Shown here one piece after another: positions 24,940 to 37,434 of a DNA stretch of 64,000 bases. The notes under the pieces were generated by a model, which did no database searches, was not told the DNA's origin, and saw only the letters and a list, made by a program, of their open reading frames with translations. Where the stretch lies: contig JAWZYU010000736.1 of NCBI GenBank assembly GCA_038380435.1, forward strand, positions 1 to 64,000. The letters are read 5' to 3'. The stretch comes from Ryuthela nishihirai (taxonomy: Eukaryota > Arthropoda > Arachnida > Araneae > Heptathelidae). Within the stretch, counting starts at the first letter, position 1. Every line of letters begins with the position of its first letter. Made by a program: the position numbers and the translations under genes.

Positions 24940-26331
24940 ATGTCCGTTCCAGTTGCAGCGACGAAGGGAGTAGAGGAAGAGCGTGCCAACGCCACCACAG
25001 CCACCAAGATGGTTCCACCCGATGGAGGATACGGGTGGGCCGTCGCTGGTGGCTGCTTTCTCATAACCTTTCTCCTTTCAGGATTCGTCAAGTCCTTCAG
25101 CGCTCTGAAGGTGGCGATCTTCCTGGAGTTTCCTGATACATCTCCGTCCCAGGCGGCCTGGATCCCGGGGCTGCTAGGAACCCTATCGCTGGTCTTCTCA
25201 CCGGTGACAGGGATCCTCATGTCTACCTTCGGATACAGGCCGCTCGTGTGTCTGGGCGGATTGCTGTGCAGCGCTGGCCTTGCCCTCAGCTACCTGGCCA
25301 CCTCCGGTTCCTTCCTCATAGGTACCATTGGAGGCCTCATGGGGGTCGGTGCATCCTTTGCCATCACCACCGGCATAGTGTGCACTGGAAAGTACTTCAC
25401 GACACGGAGGCCGGCAGCGATGGCCGTCGCCCTGTCGGGAGGCTGCTTCGGGGCCATGGCCCTGCCCACTGCGATCAACGAGCTGCTGCTGGCGGTCGGC
25501 CTGCACTACACGTTCCTCGTGCTGGCCGGCTGCTTCACGCTCATCGCAGTCTGCGGCCTGCTCTTCGTTCGGCCCGAGAGCCGCTTCCGCGAGGTACCCG
25601 CCGGCGGCAGCAACGATGCCGTCGTCGTGACCCCCGCGGAAGCTGGAGAGCTGGCACCCAGATCCTGCGCGAAGGTGGTCGCCGAGAGGCTGTCCCTCCG
25701 TTTCCTCACGGACGGCCTGTTCCTCCTCACGAGCGCTTCCATCTTCGCGATGGGTATGGGCAACCCTCACTTCCTGCACTACATTCCCCAGCACGCCAAG
25801 TCGCTGGGGATCGAGAAGAGCAGTGCCATGCTGCTTCTCGCCTACTCTGCTGCCGGCGACCTGGTCGTGCGCCTCTCGTATGGTCTTCTCGCCAGCCGCT
25901 CTCCCCTGCCGAGGACGGCCGAATACATCGCGGCCGTCTCCGTCTCGGCTGCAGCCGTCATCTCACTGCCTTTCTGCCGCGAGTACTGGCAGCTTGTTGT
26001 TGCCTCCGTCGCCGCAGGAGTGGGAACCGGAGTGTGGACCATCCTGATCCCCCTCCTGCTTAGCTCGAATCACGGAGTCGACAACATGAACGGCACCTTC
26101 ACCCTGGTGCGGCTCTTCCAGGGAGTGGCCAACCTCATCTACCCTCCCGTGGCAGGACTGCTCCGGTCCACCGGTGGCGACCGCGCAGTCCTGCTCTTCA
26201 TGGGATCGAAGATGTGTGTGGCCACGGCCTTCGGCGTCGCCTTGCACGTCTCTGCTGTCTTGATCCAGAGGAGGGGTCGGGCGGCAGCGTCGCTCAAGGA
26301 ACGGCTCGACGTCTTCACCACCGCAGTGTGA
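24940..26331 (+). CDS. U5 MCT-like (SLC16 family) transporter, intact copy with one synonymous change
   Basis: This intact copy encodes the same 463 residues as the others. It has a private G-to-A change at 25596 that turns the Val219 codon from GTG to GTA, in the central cytoplasmic loop, without changing the protein. This is the only coding substitution I noticed among the eight intact copies and serves as a marker for this unit. Confidence 0.93.
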   Translation: MSVPVAATKGVEEERANATTATKMVPPDGGYGWAVAGGCFLITFLLSGFVKSFSALKVAIFLEFPDTSPSQAAWIPGLLGTLSLVFSPVTGILMSTFGYRPLVCLGGLLCSAGLALSYLATSGSFLIGTIGGLMGVGASFAITTGIVCTGKYFTTRRPAAMAVALSGGCFGAMALPTAINELLLAVGLHYTFLVLAGCFTLIAVCGLLFVRPESRFREVPAGGSNDAVVVTPAEAGELAPRSCAKVVAERLSLRFLTDGLFLLTSASIFAMGMGNPHFLHYIPQHAKSLGIEKSSAMLLLAYSAAGDLVVRLSYGLLASRSPLPRTAEYIAAVSVSAAAVISLPFCREYWQLVVASVAAGVGTGVWTILIPLLLSSNHGVDNMNGTFTLVRLFQGVANLIYPPVAGLLRSTGGDRAVLLFMGSKMCVATAFGVALHVSAVLIQRRGRAAASLKERLDVFTTAV

Positions 26332-26815
26332 TGTCGCAGCTATCGGGAAGCGGCCTCCCCTTCCGGGACTGACTGCCATGTCCGGGAAGGGTTTGGCATC
26401 CTAAACAGGAAAAACTGAAAAAAGAATTAAGTGAAAATCAAAAAACCAAAAAAAAAAATATTTAAATGTTCAAAAATAAAAAAAAATAAAAATTTAAATG
26501 TTCAAAAATAAAAAAAAAAAATATAAAAAATTTCTTAAAAGCAAAGAGAAGACACTCTCGCTGTTTCCTGTATGTTTGTATTGTTTGTATGTCACTTTTG
26601 CTGTGCATTGTATTCTTTTTTCTATGTCGTTGTAAAACTCTGCACATTGTGCTATGATACCAAGTCCACCAGAGAGACAGACAACTTTTAAACACGCCAG
26701 CGCAATGCGCTGCCAGTCCTAAGCCTGGATAAAGTGTGAAGGGAAGTTGAGAGTCACCCGACACTTCATAATAAGGTACAAAAGAAAAAGAAAATAATTC
26801 ACAGGTCCTTGACAC
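26332..26815 (+). other. U5 3' flank
   Basis: The 484-bp stretch matches the reference unit and holds no gene. Confidence 0.7.
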
Positions 26816-27902
26816 CCAACCCACATAACCCCTTCCTCTTAGAGGAGGGGGGGATACACTGAAAAATTTTCACACGATACCTACATCCAACCCACACAAC
26901 CCCTTCCTATTGGACGGTGGGAATACACCAAAAAATTTTCACACGCTACCTACAACCAACCCACATAGCCCCTTCCTCTTATGGAAGGGGGGGGGGGGGG
27001 AGAGTACACCGAAAAAATTTCACACGATACCTACACCTAATCCACATAACCCCTTCCTTTTGGACGGTGGGAATACACCAAAAAAATTTCACACGCTACC
27101 TACAACCAACCAACATAACCCCTTCCTCTTATGGGGGGGGAGAGTACACCGAAAAAATTTCACACGATACCTACACCTAATCCACATAACCCCTTCCTTT
27201 TGGACGGTGGGAATACACCAAAAAAATTTCACACGCTACCTACAACCAACCAACATAACCCCTTCCTCTTATGGGGGGGAGAGTACACCGAAAAAATTTC
27301 ACACGATACCTACACCTAATCCACATAACCCCTTCCTTTTGGACGGTGGGAATACACCAAAAAAATTTCACACGCTACCTACAACCAACCAACATAACCC
27401 CTTCCTCTTATGGGGGGGAGAGTACACCGAAAAATTTTCACAGGATACCTACACCCAAACCAAATAACCCCTTCCTATTGGACGGTGGGATTACACCAAA
27501 AAATTTTCACAAGCTACCTACAACCAACCGACATGAGCCCCTTCCTGTTAGGGGGGGGAGAGTTCACCGAAAAAATTTCACACGATACCTACACCCAACC
27601 AACATAACCCCTTCCTCTTAGAGGGGGGGGAATACACAAAAAAATTTTCACACGCTACCTAAAACCAAGCCATATAACCCCTCCCTGTTAGGGGGGAGAG
27701 TACACCGAAAAAATTTCACGCGACACCTACACCCTAACCACATAACCACTTCCCCTTAGAGCGGGGGAATACACCAAACATTAAATTATTTTCACACGGC
27801 ATCGAAACCCAATTCACAAAACACCTCCCTGTTATTTTGTTCGAAGGGTTGGAGGAGGAGGAGGTCAGAACACTTAAAAAGTAAATTCACACGCTGGTGA
27901 CC
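26816..27902. repeat. U6 minisatellite, alternating A/B ~70-bp monomers
   Basis: The full form is present, with three central A-B dimers and a long G run of 14 bases. Confidence 0.95.
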
Positions 27903-30256
27903 CTCCACCCATAAGTCTCTTCCTGCGTTTACATTAATCTCCGCCCTACCCGCGGTCAGTAGAGGACACCGATGGTATTGGAATGACCGCCGTCCGTCGG
28001 ATGTCCACCCATAAGTCTCTTCCTGCGTTTACATTAATCTCCGCCCTACCCGCGGTCAGTAGAGGACACCGATGGTATTGGAATGACCGCCGTCCGTCGG
28101 ATGGGACATTAGGCCGTGGCTCCGTGTGCGGGAGGGCCATATCCTGTGCACGTTAAAGAACACGCTGGATGGCCTTGAGGGGAGTCTACCATCTTGTCCC
28201 CCCACTGGGTGATCCAGTGGGTACCCCCCAACCTCCTCTGAGCCTTCGTGGTCTATGGGACCTGGACCTTTAGCCCATTGTGTGCAAAAAAAGTGCTGCT
28301 CAGAAGTAAGAAAGACCGACACGACCCAAGCGGTAGGAACAAGTGAGCAAATAAAATCCCAGGAATAATGCCAATTCCTAAGAAAAACCTAGAAAACCTT
28401 TAAAAAAAAAAAATCCAGTGAATCACTCTACACTAGGAGAAACAGCATATAACTCACGTCTGTGGAAAGCAGAGGTATGGGCACGATCGAACCTCTAAAT
28501 GGATCGCACAACCCATAGACCCTCTCCTGCAGAAGAACTAAAAGAAATAAAACGATAGTGTGACAAAAAAAAAAGGGATCGCATAACACACTTGCTCTGA
28601 AATTCTCCGTCGACAGGAAGGAAAGGGAATCGAAGTCTCCGTTTGATCAAAGGCCGAGTAAAACAACCACGAATCCATAGCATCGTTTTTCGAAGCCAAC
28701 CGATAACAATTGAGGAACAAAGGAACAACAATTGTTTTTTTCGAATTCCAATTGTTGCGCAGCGAAAATAATATACGATATGAAAGCCTTCAGAGAGTAC
28801 TGTTGCGTAGGGCAGACCGTTGCTACGTCATATATAGGTTGTCCTTTGTTGTCAGATTTAGATTTTTCCGTGTTAGATTCATTTTTCAGTTTTACACTTT
28901 TATACCTCTCTAAAATCATCCGGACAATTAAGGGAAGTGTGGTGAGTAGCCGTTAGTTTCTTATGCAGTGAAAAATTATTCCGACAGAATTACCTCACAC
29001 TATATATACCAATAAATCGGAAAACTTCAAAATACGATCTCCCCTTATAAACTGATATACGTTTGCGAAATCATATAGAGTAATTAAAGGATATTCAGAA
29101 AAGCTTTTCCCAAACAAGCATAGCAGGGCAAAACGTAAAGGTAACTTCACCCAAGCGGTTAGAAATTACTCTAGCAAATGAAAGCTTATTTACTCTAGCA
29201 AAATAAGCTTAATATAATAGCTTATTTACTCTAGAATGGCTTATTTACTGTAGCAAATGAAAGAATTTAATAAGAAGAAAATTTTCCGTTTCATTTAGGC
29301 AAAAATAGCTGAGATATTTTATTTAAATAAACGACATTTTTTTCTCCATTATTCGTTAAGGCAAAAATATATTAATTTGGATCCTTTCTAACGTTTATGC
29401 CAGACGAAACGATTCCTACAGCAAAATCAGTCCCAATTTAGATCAAAAACAACATTTGATAAACTCTTCTAGAGTTCCATGCGTTGGTAGAATAGATAGA
29501 TATGACGGAAATTTCAAGAAAAAATGTCTATTATTAACCTTTCAACGATGGTAACGAAATCGAATTGTCAACACGTGAGTAGTTTACGTGACGATCGGTA
29601 AACATCTGGTATTGAATTATTTTAGAAACATTTGGTACTGGTTGTTTATTTTATTAGGAAAATTACTTTAAAATTTCCTATCATTATCTTATAAACTTTA
29701 ATAAACTTTTGTATACTCTACTTGCCCCATATTCTTCTCGCATATATAGCACTGTCTCGTTTGCAGGTGACGTCACGCTGGAAAAAATGAAATAAAAAAA
29801 TATATATACATATACATATGTACCACTCGGTGGAGCAAGGGAAAAAAATGGGATAGGTGAAGAAAAATTAGTTCCCATGCTTGCACATAGATGGCAGCGC
29901 GAAACCCGAACCTTGTACGACCGGTAGTAGGTAAACCCCTGGGTTTTCTCCCTGACGCCAACGGGTTTTACTAATCCCCTGGGTTTTCCCCCTGACGCCA
30001 ACGGGTTTTACAACTCGTGCCACTGAGTGCAACGCCCGTCCCTTTGCTCTGCGACCACTGACAGCTACAGACGTGCGTTTTCCAGCTCCCGACTTTACCT
30101 CATAGTAACCTTTTCGCTTACTCTTTGGTTCAGTATTCTTCAGCATAGTCTGTAGTGGTCTTTAGTCGACGCACTACTGATTTATATTAGCTCTACCAAT
30201 TCTAATTATTAATTTTTTTTCTCCTTCTTTTGCAGTGACCTGAGCCGGATTCCACC
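27903..30256 (+). other. U6 upstream non-coding region with candidate promoter, 5' UTR exon and intron
   Basis: The 100-bp duplication is at 27905-28004 and 28005-28104, the TATA-like box at 28831-28836, the candidate donor at 28942 and the acceptor AG at 30234-30235. A private 8-bp tandem duplication of AGGAACAA (28713-28720 and 28721-28728) lies between the first and second CAATTG of the cluster upstream of the TATA-like box. One G is missing in the run near 29850. Confidence 0.6.
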
Positions 30257-31648
30257 ATGTCCGTTCCAGTTGCAGCGACGAAGGGAGTAGAGGAAGAGCG
30301 TGCCAACGCCACCACAGCCACCAAGATGGTTCCACCCGATGGAGGATACGGGTGGGCCGTCGCTGGTGGCTGCTTTCTCATAACCTTTCTCCTTTCAGGA
30401 TTCGTCAAGTCCTTCAGCGCTCTGAAGGTGGCGATCTTCCTGGAGTTTCCTGATACATCTCCGTCCCAGGCGGCCTGGATCCCGGGCTGCTAGGAACCCT
30501 ATCGCTGGTCTTCTCACCGGTGACAGGGATCCTCATGTCTACCTTCGGATACAGGCCGCTCGTGTGTCTGGGCGGATTGCTGTGCAGCGCTGGCCTTGCC
30601 CTCAGCTACCTGGCCACCTCCGGTTCCTTCCTCATAGGTACCATTGGAGGCCTCATGGGGGTCGGTGCATCCTTTGCCATCACCACCGGCATAGTGTGCA
30701 CTGGAAAGTACTTCACGACACGGAGGCCGGCAGCGATGGCCGTCGCCCTGTCGGGAGGCTGCTTCGGGGCCATGGCCCTGCCCACTGCGATCAACGAGCT
30801 GCTGCTGGCGGTCGGCCTGCACTACACGTTCCTCGTGCTGGCCGGCTGCTTCACGCTCATCGCAGTCTGCGGCCTGCTCTTCGTTCGGCCCGAGAGCCGC
30901 TTCCGCGAGGTGCCCGCCGGCGGCAGCAACGATGCCGTCGTCGTGACCCCCGCGGAAGCTGGAGAGCTGGCACCCAGATCCTGCGCGAAGGTGGTCGCCG
31001 AGAGGCTGTCCCTCCGTTTCCTCACGGACGGCCTGTTCCTCCTCACGAGCGCTTCCATCTTCGCGATGGGTATGGGCAACCCTCACTTCCTGCACTACAT
31101 TCCCCAGCACGCCAAGTCGCTGGGGATCGAGAAGAGCAGTGCCATGCTGCTTCTCGCCTACTCTGCTGCCGGCGACCTGGTCGTGCGCCTCTCGTATGGT
31201 CTTCTCGCCAGCCGCTCTCCCTGCCGAGGACGGCCGAATACATCGCGGCCGTCTCCGTCTCGGCTGCAGCCGTCATCTCACTGCCTTTCTGCCGCGAGTA
31301 CTGGCAGCTTGTTGTTGCCTCCGTCGCCGCAGGAGTGGGAACCGGAGTGTGGACCATCCTGATCCCCCTCCTGCTTAGCTCGAATCACGGAGTCGACAAC
31401 ATGAACGGCACCTTCACCCTGGTGCGGCTCTTCCAGGGAGTGGCCAACCTCATCTACCCTCCCGTGGCAGGACTGCTCCGGTCCACCGGTGGCGACCGCG
31501 CAGTCCTGCTCTTCATGGGATCGAAGATGTGTGTGGCCACGGCCTTTCGGCGTCGCCTTGCACGTCTCTGCTGTCTTGATCCAGAGGAGGGGGTCGGGCG
31601 GCAGCGTCGCTCAAGGAACGGCTCGACGTCTTCACCACCGCAGTGTGA
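30257..31648 (+). pseudogene. U6 MCT-like transporter copy with four single-base indels (probable sequence error)
   Basis: Four indels are visible: a G lost at 30484-30486 (residue 77, translation as read stops after 78 residues), a C lost at 31219-31221 (residue 322), a T gained at 31545-31547 (about residue 431) and a G gained at 31589-31593 (about residue 446). The net change is zero and the span equals that of intact copies, ending at TGA 31646-31648. All four are run-length changes. The copy sits inside a noisy stretch surrounded by clean units, which argues for sequence error rather than decay. Confidence 0.8.
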
Positions 31649-32130
31649 TGTCGCAGCTATCGGGAAGCGGCCTCCCCTTCCGGGACTGACTGCCATGTCC
31701 GGGAAGGGTTTGGCATCCTAAACAGGAAAAACTGAAAAAAGAATTAAGTGAAAATCAAAAAACCAAAAAAAAAAATATTTAAATGTTCAAAATAAAAAAA
31801 AATAAAAATTTAAATGTTCAAAATAAAAAAAAAAAATATAAAAAATTTCTTAAAAGCAAAGAGAAGACACTCTCGCTGTTTCCTGTATGTTTGTATTGTT
31901 TGTATGTCACTTTTGCTGTGCATTGTATTCTTTTTTCTATGTCGTTGTAAAACTCTGCACATTGTGCTATGATACCAAGTCCACCAGAGAGACAGACAAC
32001 TTTTAAACACGCCAGCGCAATGCGCTGCCAGTCCTAAGCCTGGATAAAGTGTGAAGGGAAGTTGAGAGTCACCCGACACTTCATAATAAGGTACAAAAGA
32101 AAAAGAAAATAATTCACAGGTCCTTGACAC
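31649..32130 (+). other. U6 3' flank
   Basis: The layout matches the reference unit, but one A is lost from both TTCAAAAATAAA boxes (near 31790 and 31821). Confidence 0.65.
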
Positions 32131-33212
32131 CCAACCCACATAACCCCTTCCTCTTAGAGGAGGGGGGGATACACTGAAAAATTTTCACACGATACCTACA
32201 TCCAACCCACACAACCCCTTCCTATTGGACGGTGGGAATACACCAAAAAATTTTCACACGCTACCTACAACCAACCCACATAGCCCCTTCCTCTTATGGA
32301 AGGGGGGGGGGGGAGAGTACACCGAAAAAATTTCACACGATACCTACACCTAATCCACATAACCCCTTCCTTTTGGACGGTGGGAATACACCAAAAAAAT
32401 TTCACACGCTACCTACAACCAACCAACATAACCCCTTCCTCTTATGGGGGGGGAGAGTACACCGAAAAAATTTCACACGATACCTACACCTAATCCACAT
32501 AACCCCTTCCTTTTGGACGGTGGGAATACACCAAAAAAATTTCACACGCTACCTACAACCAACCAACATAACCCCTTCCTCTTATGGGGGGGAGAGTACA
32601 CCGAAAAAATTTCACACGATACCTACACCTAATCCACATAACCCCTTCCTTTTGGACGGTGGGAATACACCAAAAAAATTTCACACGCTACCTACAACCA
32701 ACCAACATAACCCCTTCCTCTTATGGGGGGGAGAGTACACCGAAAAATTTTCACAGGATACCTACACCCAAACCAAATAACCCCTTCCTATTGGACGGTG
32801 GGATTACACCAAAAAATTTTCACAAGCTACCTACAACCAACCGACATGAGCCCCTTCCTGTTAGGGGGGGGAGAGTTCACCGAAAAAATTTCACACGATA
32901 CCTACACCCAACCAACATAACCCCTTCCTCTTAGAGGGGGGGGAAATACACAAAAAATTTTCACACGCTACCTAAAACCAAGCCATATAACCCCTCCCTG
33001 TTAGGGGGAGAGTACACCGAAAAAATTTCACGCGACACCTACACCCTAACCACATAACCACTTCCCTTAGAGCGGGGGAATACACCAAACATTAAATATT
33101 TTCACACGGCATCGAAACCCAATTCACAAAACACCTCCCTGTTATTTTGTTCGAAGGGTTGGAGGAGGAGGAGGTCAGAACACTTAAAAAGTAAATTCAC
33201 ACGCTGGTGACC
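32131..33212. repeat. U7 minisatellite, alternating A/B ~70-bp monomers
   Basis: Three central A-B dimers are present and the long G run is 12 bases, the shortest in the window. One-base changes in the degenerate right part (near 32945, 33004, 33065 and 33103) belong to the second noisy stretch. Confidence 0.95.
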
Positions 33213-35558
33213 CTCCACCCATAAGTCTCTTCCTGCGTTTACATTAATCTCCGCCCTACCCGCGGTCAGTAGAGGACACCGATGGTATTGGAATGACCGC
33301 CGTCCGTCGGATGTCCACCCATAAGTCTCTTCCTGCGTTTACATTAATCTCCGCCCTACCCGCGGTCAGTAGAGGACACCGATGGTATTGGAATGACCGC
33401 CGTCCGTCGGATGGGACATTAGGCCGTGGCTCCGTGTGCGGGAGGGCCATATCCTGTGCACGTTAAAGAACACGCTGGATGGCCTTGAGGGGAGTCTACC
33501 ATCTTGTCCCCCCACTGGGTGATCCAGTGGGTACCCCCCAACCTCCTCTGAGCCTTCGTGGTCTATGGGACCTGGACCTTTAGCCCATTGTGTGCAAAAA
33601 AAGTGCTGCTCAGAAGTAAGAAAGACCGACACGACCCAAGCGGTAGGAACAAGTGAGCAAATAAAATCCCAGGAATAATGCCAATTCCTAAGAAAAACCT
33701 AGAAAACCTTTAAAAAAAAAAATCCAGTGAATCACTCTACACTAGGAGAAACAGCATATAACTCACGTCTGTGGAAAGCAGAGGTATGGGCACGATCGAA
33801 CCTCTAAATGGATCGCACAACCCATAGACCCTCTCCTGCAGAAGAACTAAAAGAAATAAAACGATAGTGTGACAAAAAAAAAAGGGATCGCATAACACAC
33901 TTGCTCTGAAATTCTCCGTCGACAGGAAGGAAAGGGAATCGAAGTCTCCGTTTGATCAAAGGCCGAGTAAAACAACCACGAATCCATAGCATCGTTTTTC
34001 GAAGCCAACCGATAACAATTGAGGAACAACAATTGTTTTTTTCGAATTCCAATTGTTGCGCAGCGAAAATAATATACGATATGAAAGCCTTCAGAGAGTA
34101 CTGTTGCGTAGGGCAGACCGTTGCTACGTCATATATAGGTTGTCCTTTGTTGTCAGATTTAGATTTTTCCGTGTTAGATTCATTTTTCAGTTTTACACTT
34201 TTATACCTCTCTAAAATCATCCGGACAATTAAGGGAAGTGTGGTGAGTAGCCGTTAGTTTCTTATGCAGTGAAAAATTATTCCGACAGAATTACCTCACA
34301 CTATATATACCAATAAATCGGAAAACTTCAAAATACGATCTCCCCTTATAAACTGATATACGTTTGCGAAATCATATAGAGTAATTAAAGGATATTCAGA
34401 AAAGCTTTTCCCAAACAAGCATAGCAGGGCAAAACGTAAAGGTAACTTCACCCAAGCGGTTAGAAATTACTCTAGCAAATGAAAGCTTATTTACTCTAGC
34501 AAAATAAGCTTAATATAATAGCTTATTTACTCTAGAATGGCTTATTTACTGTAGCAAATGAAAGAATTTAATAAGAAGAAAATTTTCCGTTTCATTTAGG
34601 CAAAAATAGCTGAGATATTTTATTTAAATAAACGACATTTTTTTCTCCATTATTCGTTAAGGCAAAAATATATTAATTTGGATCCTTTCTAACGTTTATG
34701 CCAGACGAAACGATTCCTACAGCAAAATCAGTCCCAATTTAGATCAAAAACAACATTTGATAAACTCTTCTAGAGTTCCATGCGTTGGTAGAATAGATAG
34801 ATATGACGGAAATTTCAAGAAAAAATGTCTATTATTAACCTTTCAACGATGGTAACGAAATCGAATTGTCAACACGTGAGTAGTTTACGTGACGATCGGT
34901 AAACATCTGGTATTGAATTATTTTAGAAACATTTGGTACTGGTTGTTTATTTTATTAGGAAAATTACTTTAAAATTTCCTATCATTATCTTATAAACTTT
35001 AATAAACTTTTGTATACTCTACTTGCCCCATATTCTTCTCGCATATATAGCACTGTCTCGTTTGCAGGTGACGTCACGCTGGAAAAAATGAAATAAAAAA
35101 ATATATATACATATACATATGTACCACTCGGTGGAGCAAGGGAAAAAAATGGGGATAGGTGAAGAAAAATTAGTTCCCATGCTTGCACATAGATGGCAGC
35201 GCGAAACCCGAACCTTGTACGACCGGTAGTAGGTAAACCCCTGGGTTTTCTCCCTGACGCCAACGGGTTTTACTAATCCCCTGGGTTTTCCCCCTGACGC
35301 CAACGGGTTTTACAACTCGTGCCACTGAGTGCAACGCCCGTCCCTTTGCTCTGCGACCACTGACAGCTACAGACGTGCGTTTTCCAGCTCCCGACTTTAC
35401 CTCATAGTAACCTTTTCGCTTACTCTTTGGTTCAGTATTCTTCAGCATAGTCTGTAGTGGTCTTTAGTCGACGCACTACTGATTTATATTAGCTCTACCA
35501 ATTCTAATTATTAATTTTTTTTCTCCTTCTTTTGCAGTGACCTGAGCCGGATTCCACC
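33213..35558 (+). other. U7 upstream non-coding region with candidate promoter, 5' UTR exon and intron
   Basis: The 100-bp duplication is at 33215-33314 and 33315-33414, the TATA-like box at 34132-34137, the candidate donor at 34243 and the acceptor AG at 35536-35537. The A run near 33711-33721 is one base short; after that the unit is clean. Confidence 0.6.
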
Positions 35559-36950
35559 ATGTCCGTTCCAGTTGCAGCGACGAAGGGAGTAGAGGAAGAG
35601 CGTGCCAACGCCACCACAGCCACCAAGATGGTTCCACCCGATGGAGGATACGGGTGGGCCGTCGCTGGTGGCTGCTTTCTCATAACCTTTCTCCTTTCAG
35701 GATTCGTCAAGTCCTTCAGCGCTCTGAAGGTGGCGATCTTCCTGGAGTTTCCTGATACATCTCCGTCCCAGGCGGCCTGGATCCCGGGGCTGCTAGGAAC
35801 CCTATCGCTGGTCTTCTCACCGGTGACAGGGATCCTCATGTCTACCTTCGGATACAGGCCGCTCGTGTGTCTGGGCGGATTGCTGTGCAGCGCTGGCCTT
35901 GCCCTCAGCTACCTGGCCACCTCCGGTTCCTTCCTCATAGGTACCATTGGAGGCCTCATGGGGGTCGGTGCATCCTTTGCCATCACCACCGGCATAGTGT
36001 GCACTGGAAAGTACTTCACGACACGGAGGCCGGCAGCGATGGCCGTCGCCCTGTCGGGAGGCTGCTTCGGGGCCATGGCCCTGCCCACTGCGATCAACGA
36101 GCTGCTGCTGGCGGTCGGCCTGCACTACACGTTCCTCGTGCTGGCCGGCTGCTTCACGCTCATCGCAGTCTGCGGCCTGCTCTTCGTTCGGCCCGAGAGC
36201 CGCTTCCGCGAGGTGCCCGCCGGCGGCAGCAACGATGCCGTCGTCGTGACCCCCGCGGAAGCTGGAGAGCTGGCACCCAGATCCTGCGCGAAGGTGGTCG
36301 CCGAGAGGCTGTCCCTCCGTTTCCTCACGGACGGCCTGTTCCTCCTCACGAGCGCTTCCATCTTCGCGATGGGTATGGGCAACCCTCACTTCCTGCACTA
36401 CATTCCCCAGCACGCCAAGTCGCTGGGGATCGAGAAGAGCAGTGCCATGCTGCTTCTCGCCTACTCTGCTGCCGGCGACCTGGTCGTGCGCCTCTCGTAT
36501 GGTCTTCTCGCCAGCCGCTCTCCCCTGCCGAGGACGGCCGAATACATCGCGGCCGTCTCCGTCTCGGCTGCAGCCGTCATCTCACTGCCTTTCTGCCGCG
36601 AGTACTGGCAGCTTGTTGTTGCCTCCGTCGCCGCAGGAGTGGGAACCGGAGTGTGGACCATCCTGATCCCCCTCCTGCTTAGCTCGAATCACGGAGTCGA
36701 CAACATGAACGGCACCTTCACCCTGGTGCGGCTCTTCCAGGGAGTGGCCAACCTCATCTACCCTCCCGTGGCAGGACTGCTCCGGTCCACCGGTGGCGAC
36801 CGCGCAGTCCTGCTCTTCATGGGATCGAAGATGTGTGTGGCCACGGCCTTCGGCGTCGCCTTGCACGTCTCTGCTGTCTTGATCCAGAGGAGGGGTCGGG
36901 CGGCAGCGTCGCTCAAGGAACGGCTCGACGTCTTCACCACCGCAGTGTGA
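35559..36950 (+). CDS. U7 MCT-like (SLC16 family) transporter, intact 463-residue copy
   Basis: This intact copy encodes the same 463-residue transporter as the reference copy in U8, from the Kozak-like ATG to TGA 36948-36950. It begins a run of six consecutive intact copies to the right edge. No private coding difference was noticed. Confidence 0.93.
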   Translation: MSVPVAATKGVEEERANATTATKMVPPDGGYGWAVAGGCFLITFLLSGFVKSFSALKVAIFLEFPDTSPSQAAWIPGLLGTLSLVFSPVTGILMSTFGYRPLVCLGGLLCSAGLALSYLATSGSFLIGTIGGLMGVGASFAITTGIVCTGKYFTTRRPAAMAVALSGGCFGAMALPTAINELLLAVGLHYTFLVLAGCFTLIAVCGLLFVRPESRFREVPAGGSNDAVVVTPAEAGELAPRSCAKVVAERLSLRFLTDGLFLLTSASIFAMGMGNPHFLHYIPQHAKSLGIEKSSAMLLLAYSAAGDLVVRLSYGLLASRSPLPRTAEYIAAVSVSAAAVISLPFCREYWQLVVASVAAGVGTGVWTILIPLLLSSNHGVDNMNGTFTLVRLFQGVANLIYPPVAGLLRSTGGDRAVLLFMGSKMCVATAFGVALHVSAVLIQRRGRAAASLKERLDVFTTAV

Positions 36951-37434
36951 TGTCGCAGCTATCGGGAAGCGGCCTCCCCTTCCGGGACTGACTGCCATGT
37001 CCGGGAAGGGTTTGGCATCCTAAACAGGAAAAACTGAAAAAAGAATTAAGTGAAAATCAAAAAACCAAAAAAAAAAATATTTAAATGTTCAAAAATAAAA
37101 AAAAATAAAAATTTAAATGTTCAAAAATAAAAAAAAAAAATATAAAAAATTTCTTAAAAGCAAAGAGAAGACACTCTCGCTGTTTCCTGTATGTTTGTAT
37201 TGTTTGTATGTCACTTTTGCTGTGCATTGTATTCTTTTTTCTATGTCGTTGTAAAACTCTGCACATTGTGCTATGATACCAAGTCCACCAGAGAGACAGA
37301 CAACTTTTAAACACGCCAGCGCAATGCGCTGCCAGTCCTAAGCCTGGATAAAGTGTGAAGGGAAGTTGAGAGTCACCCGACACTTCATAATAAGGTACAA
37401 AAGAAAAAGAAAATAATTCACAGGTCCTTGACAC
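36951..37434 (+). other. U7 3' flank
   Basis: The 484-bp stretch matches the reference unit and holds no gene. Confidence 0.7.
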
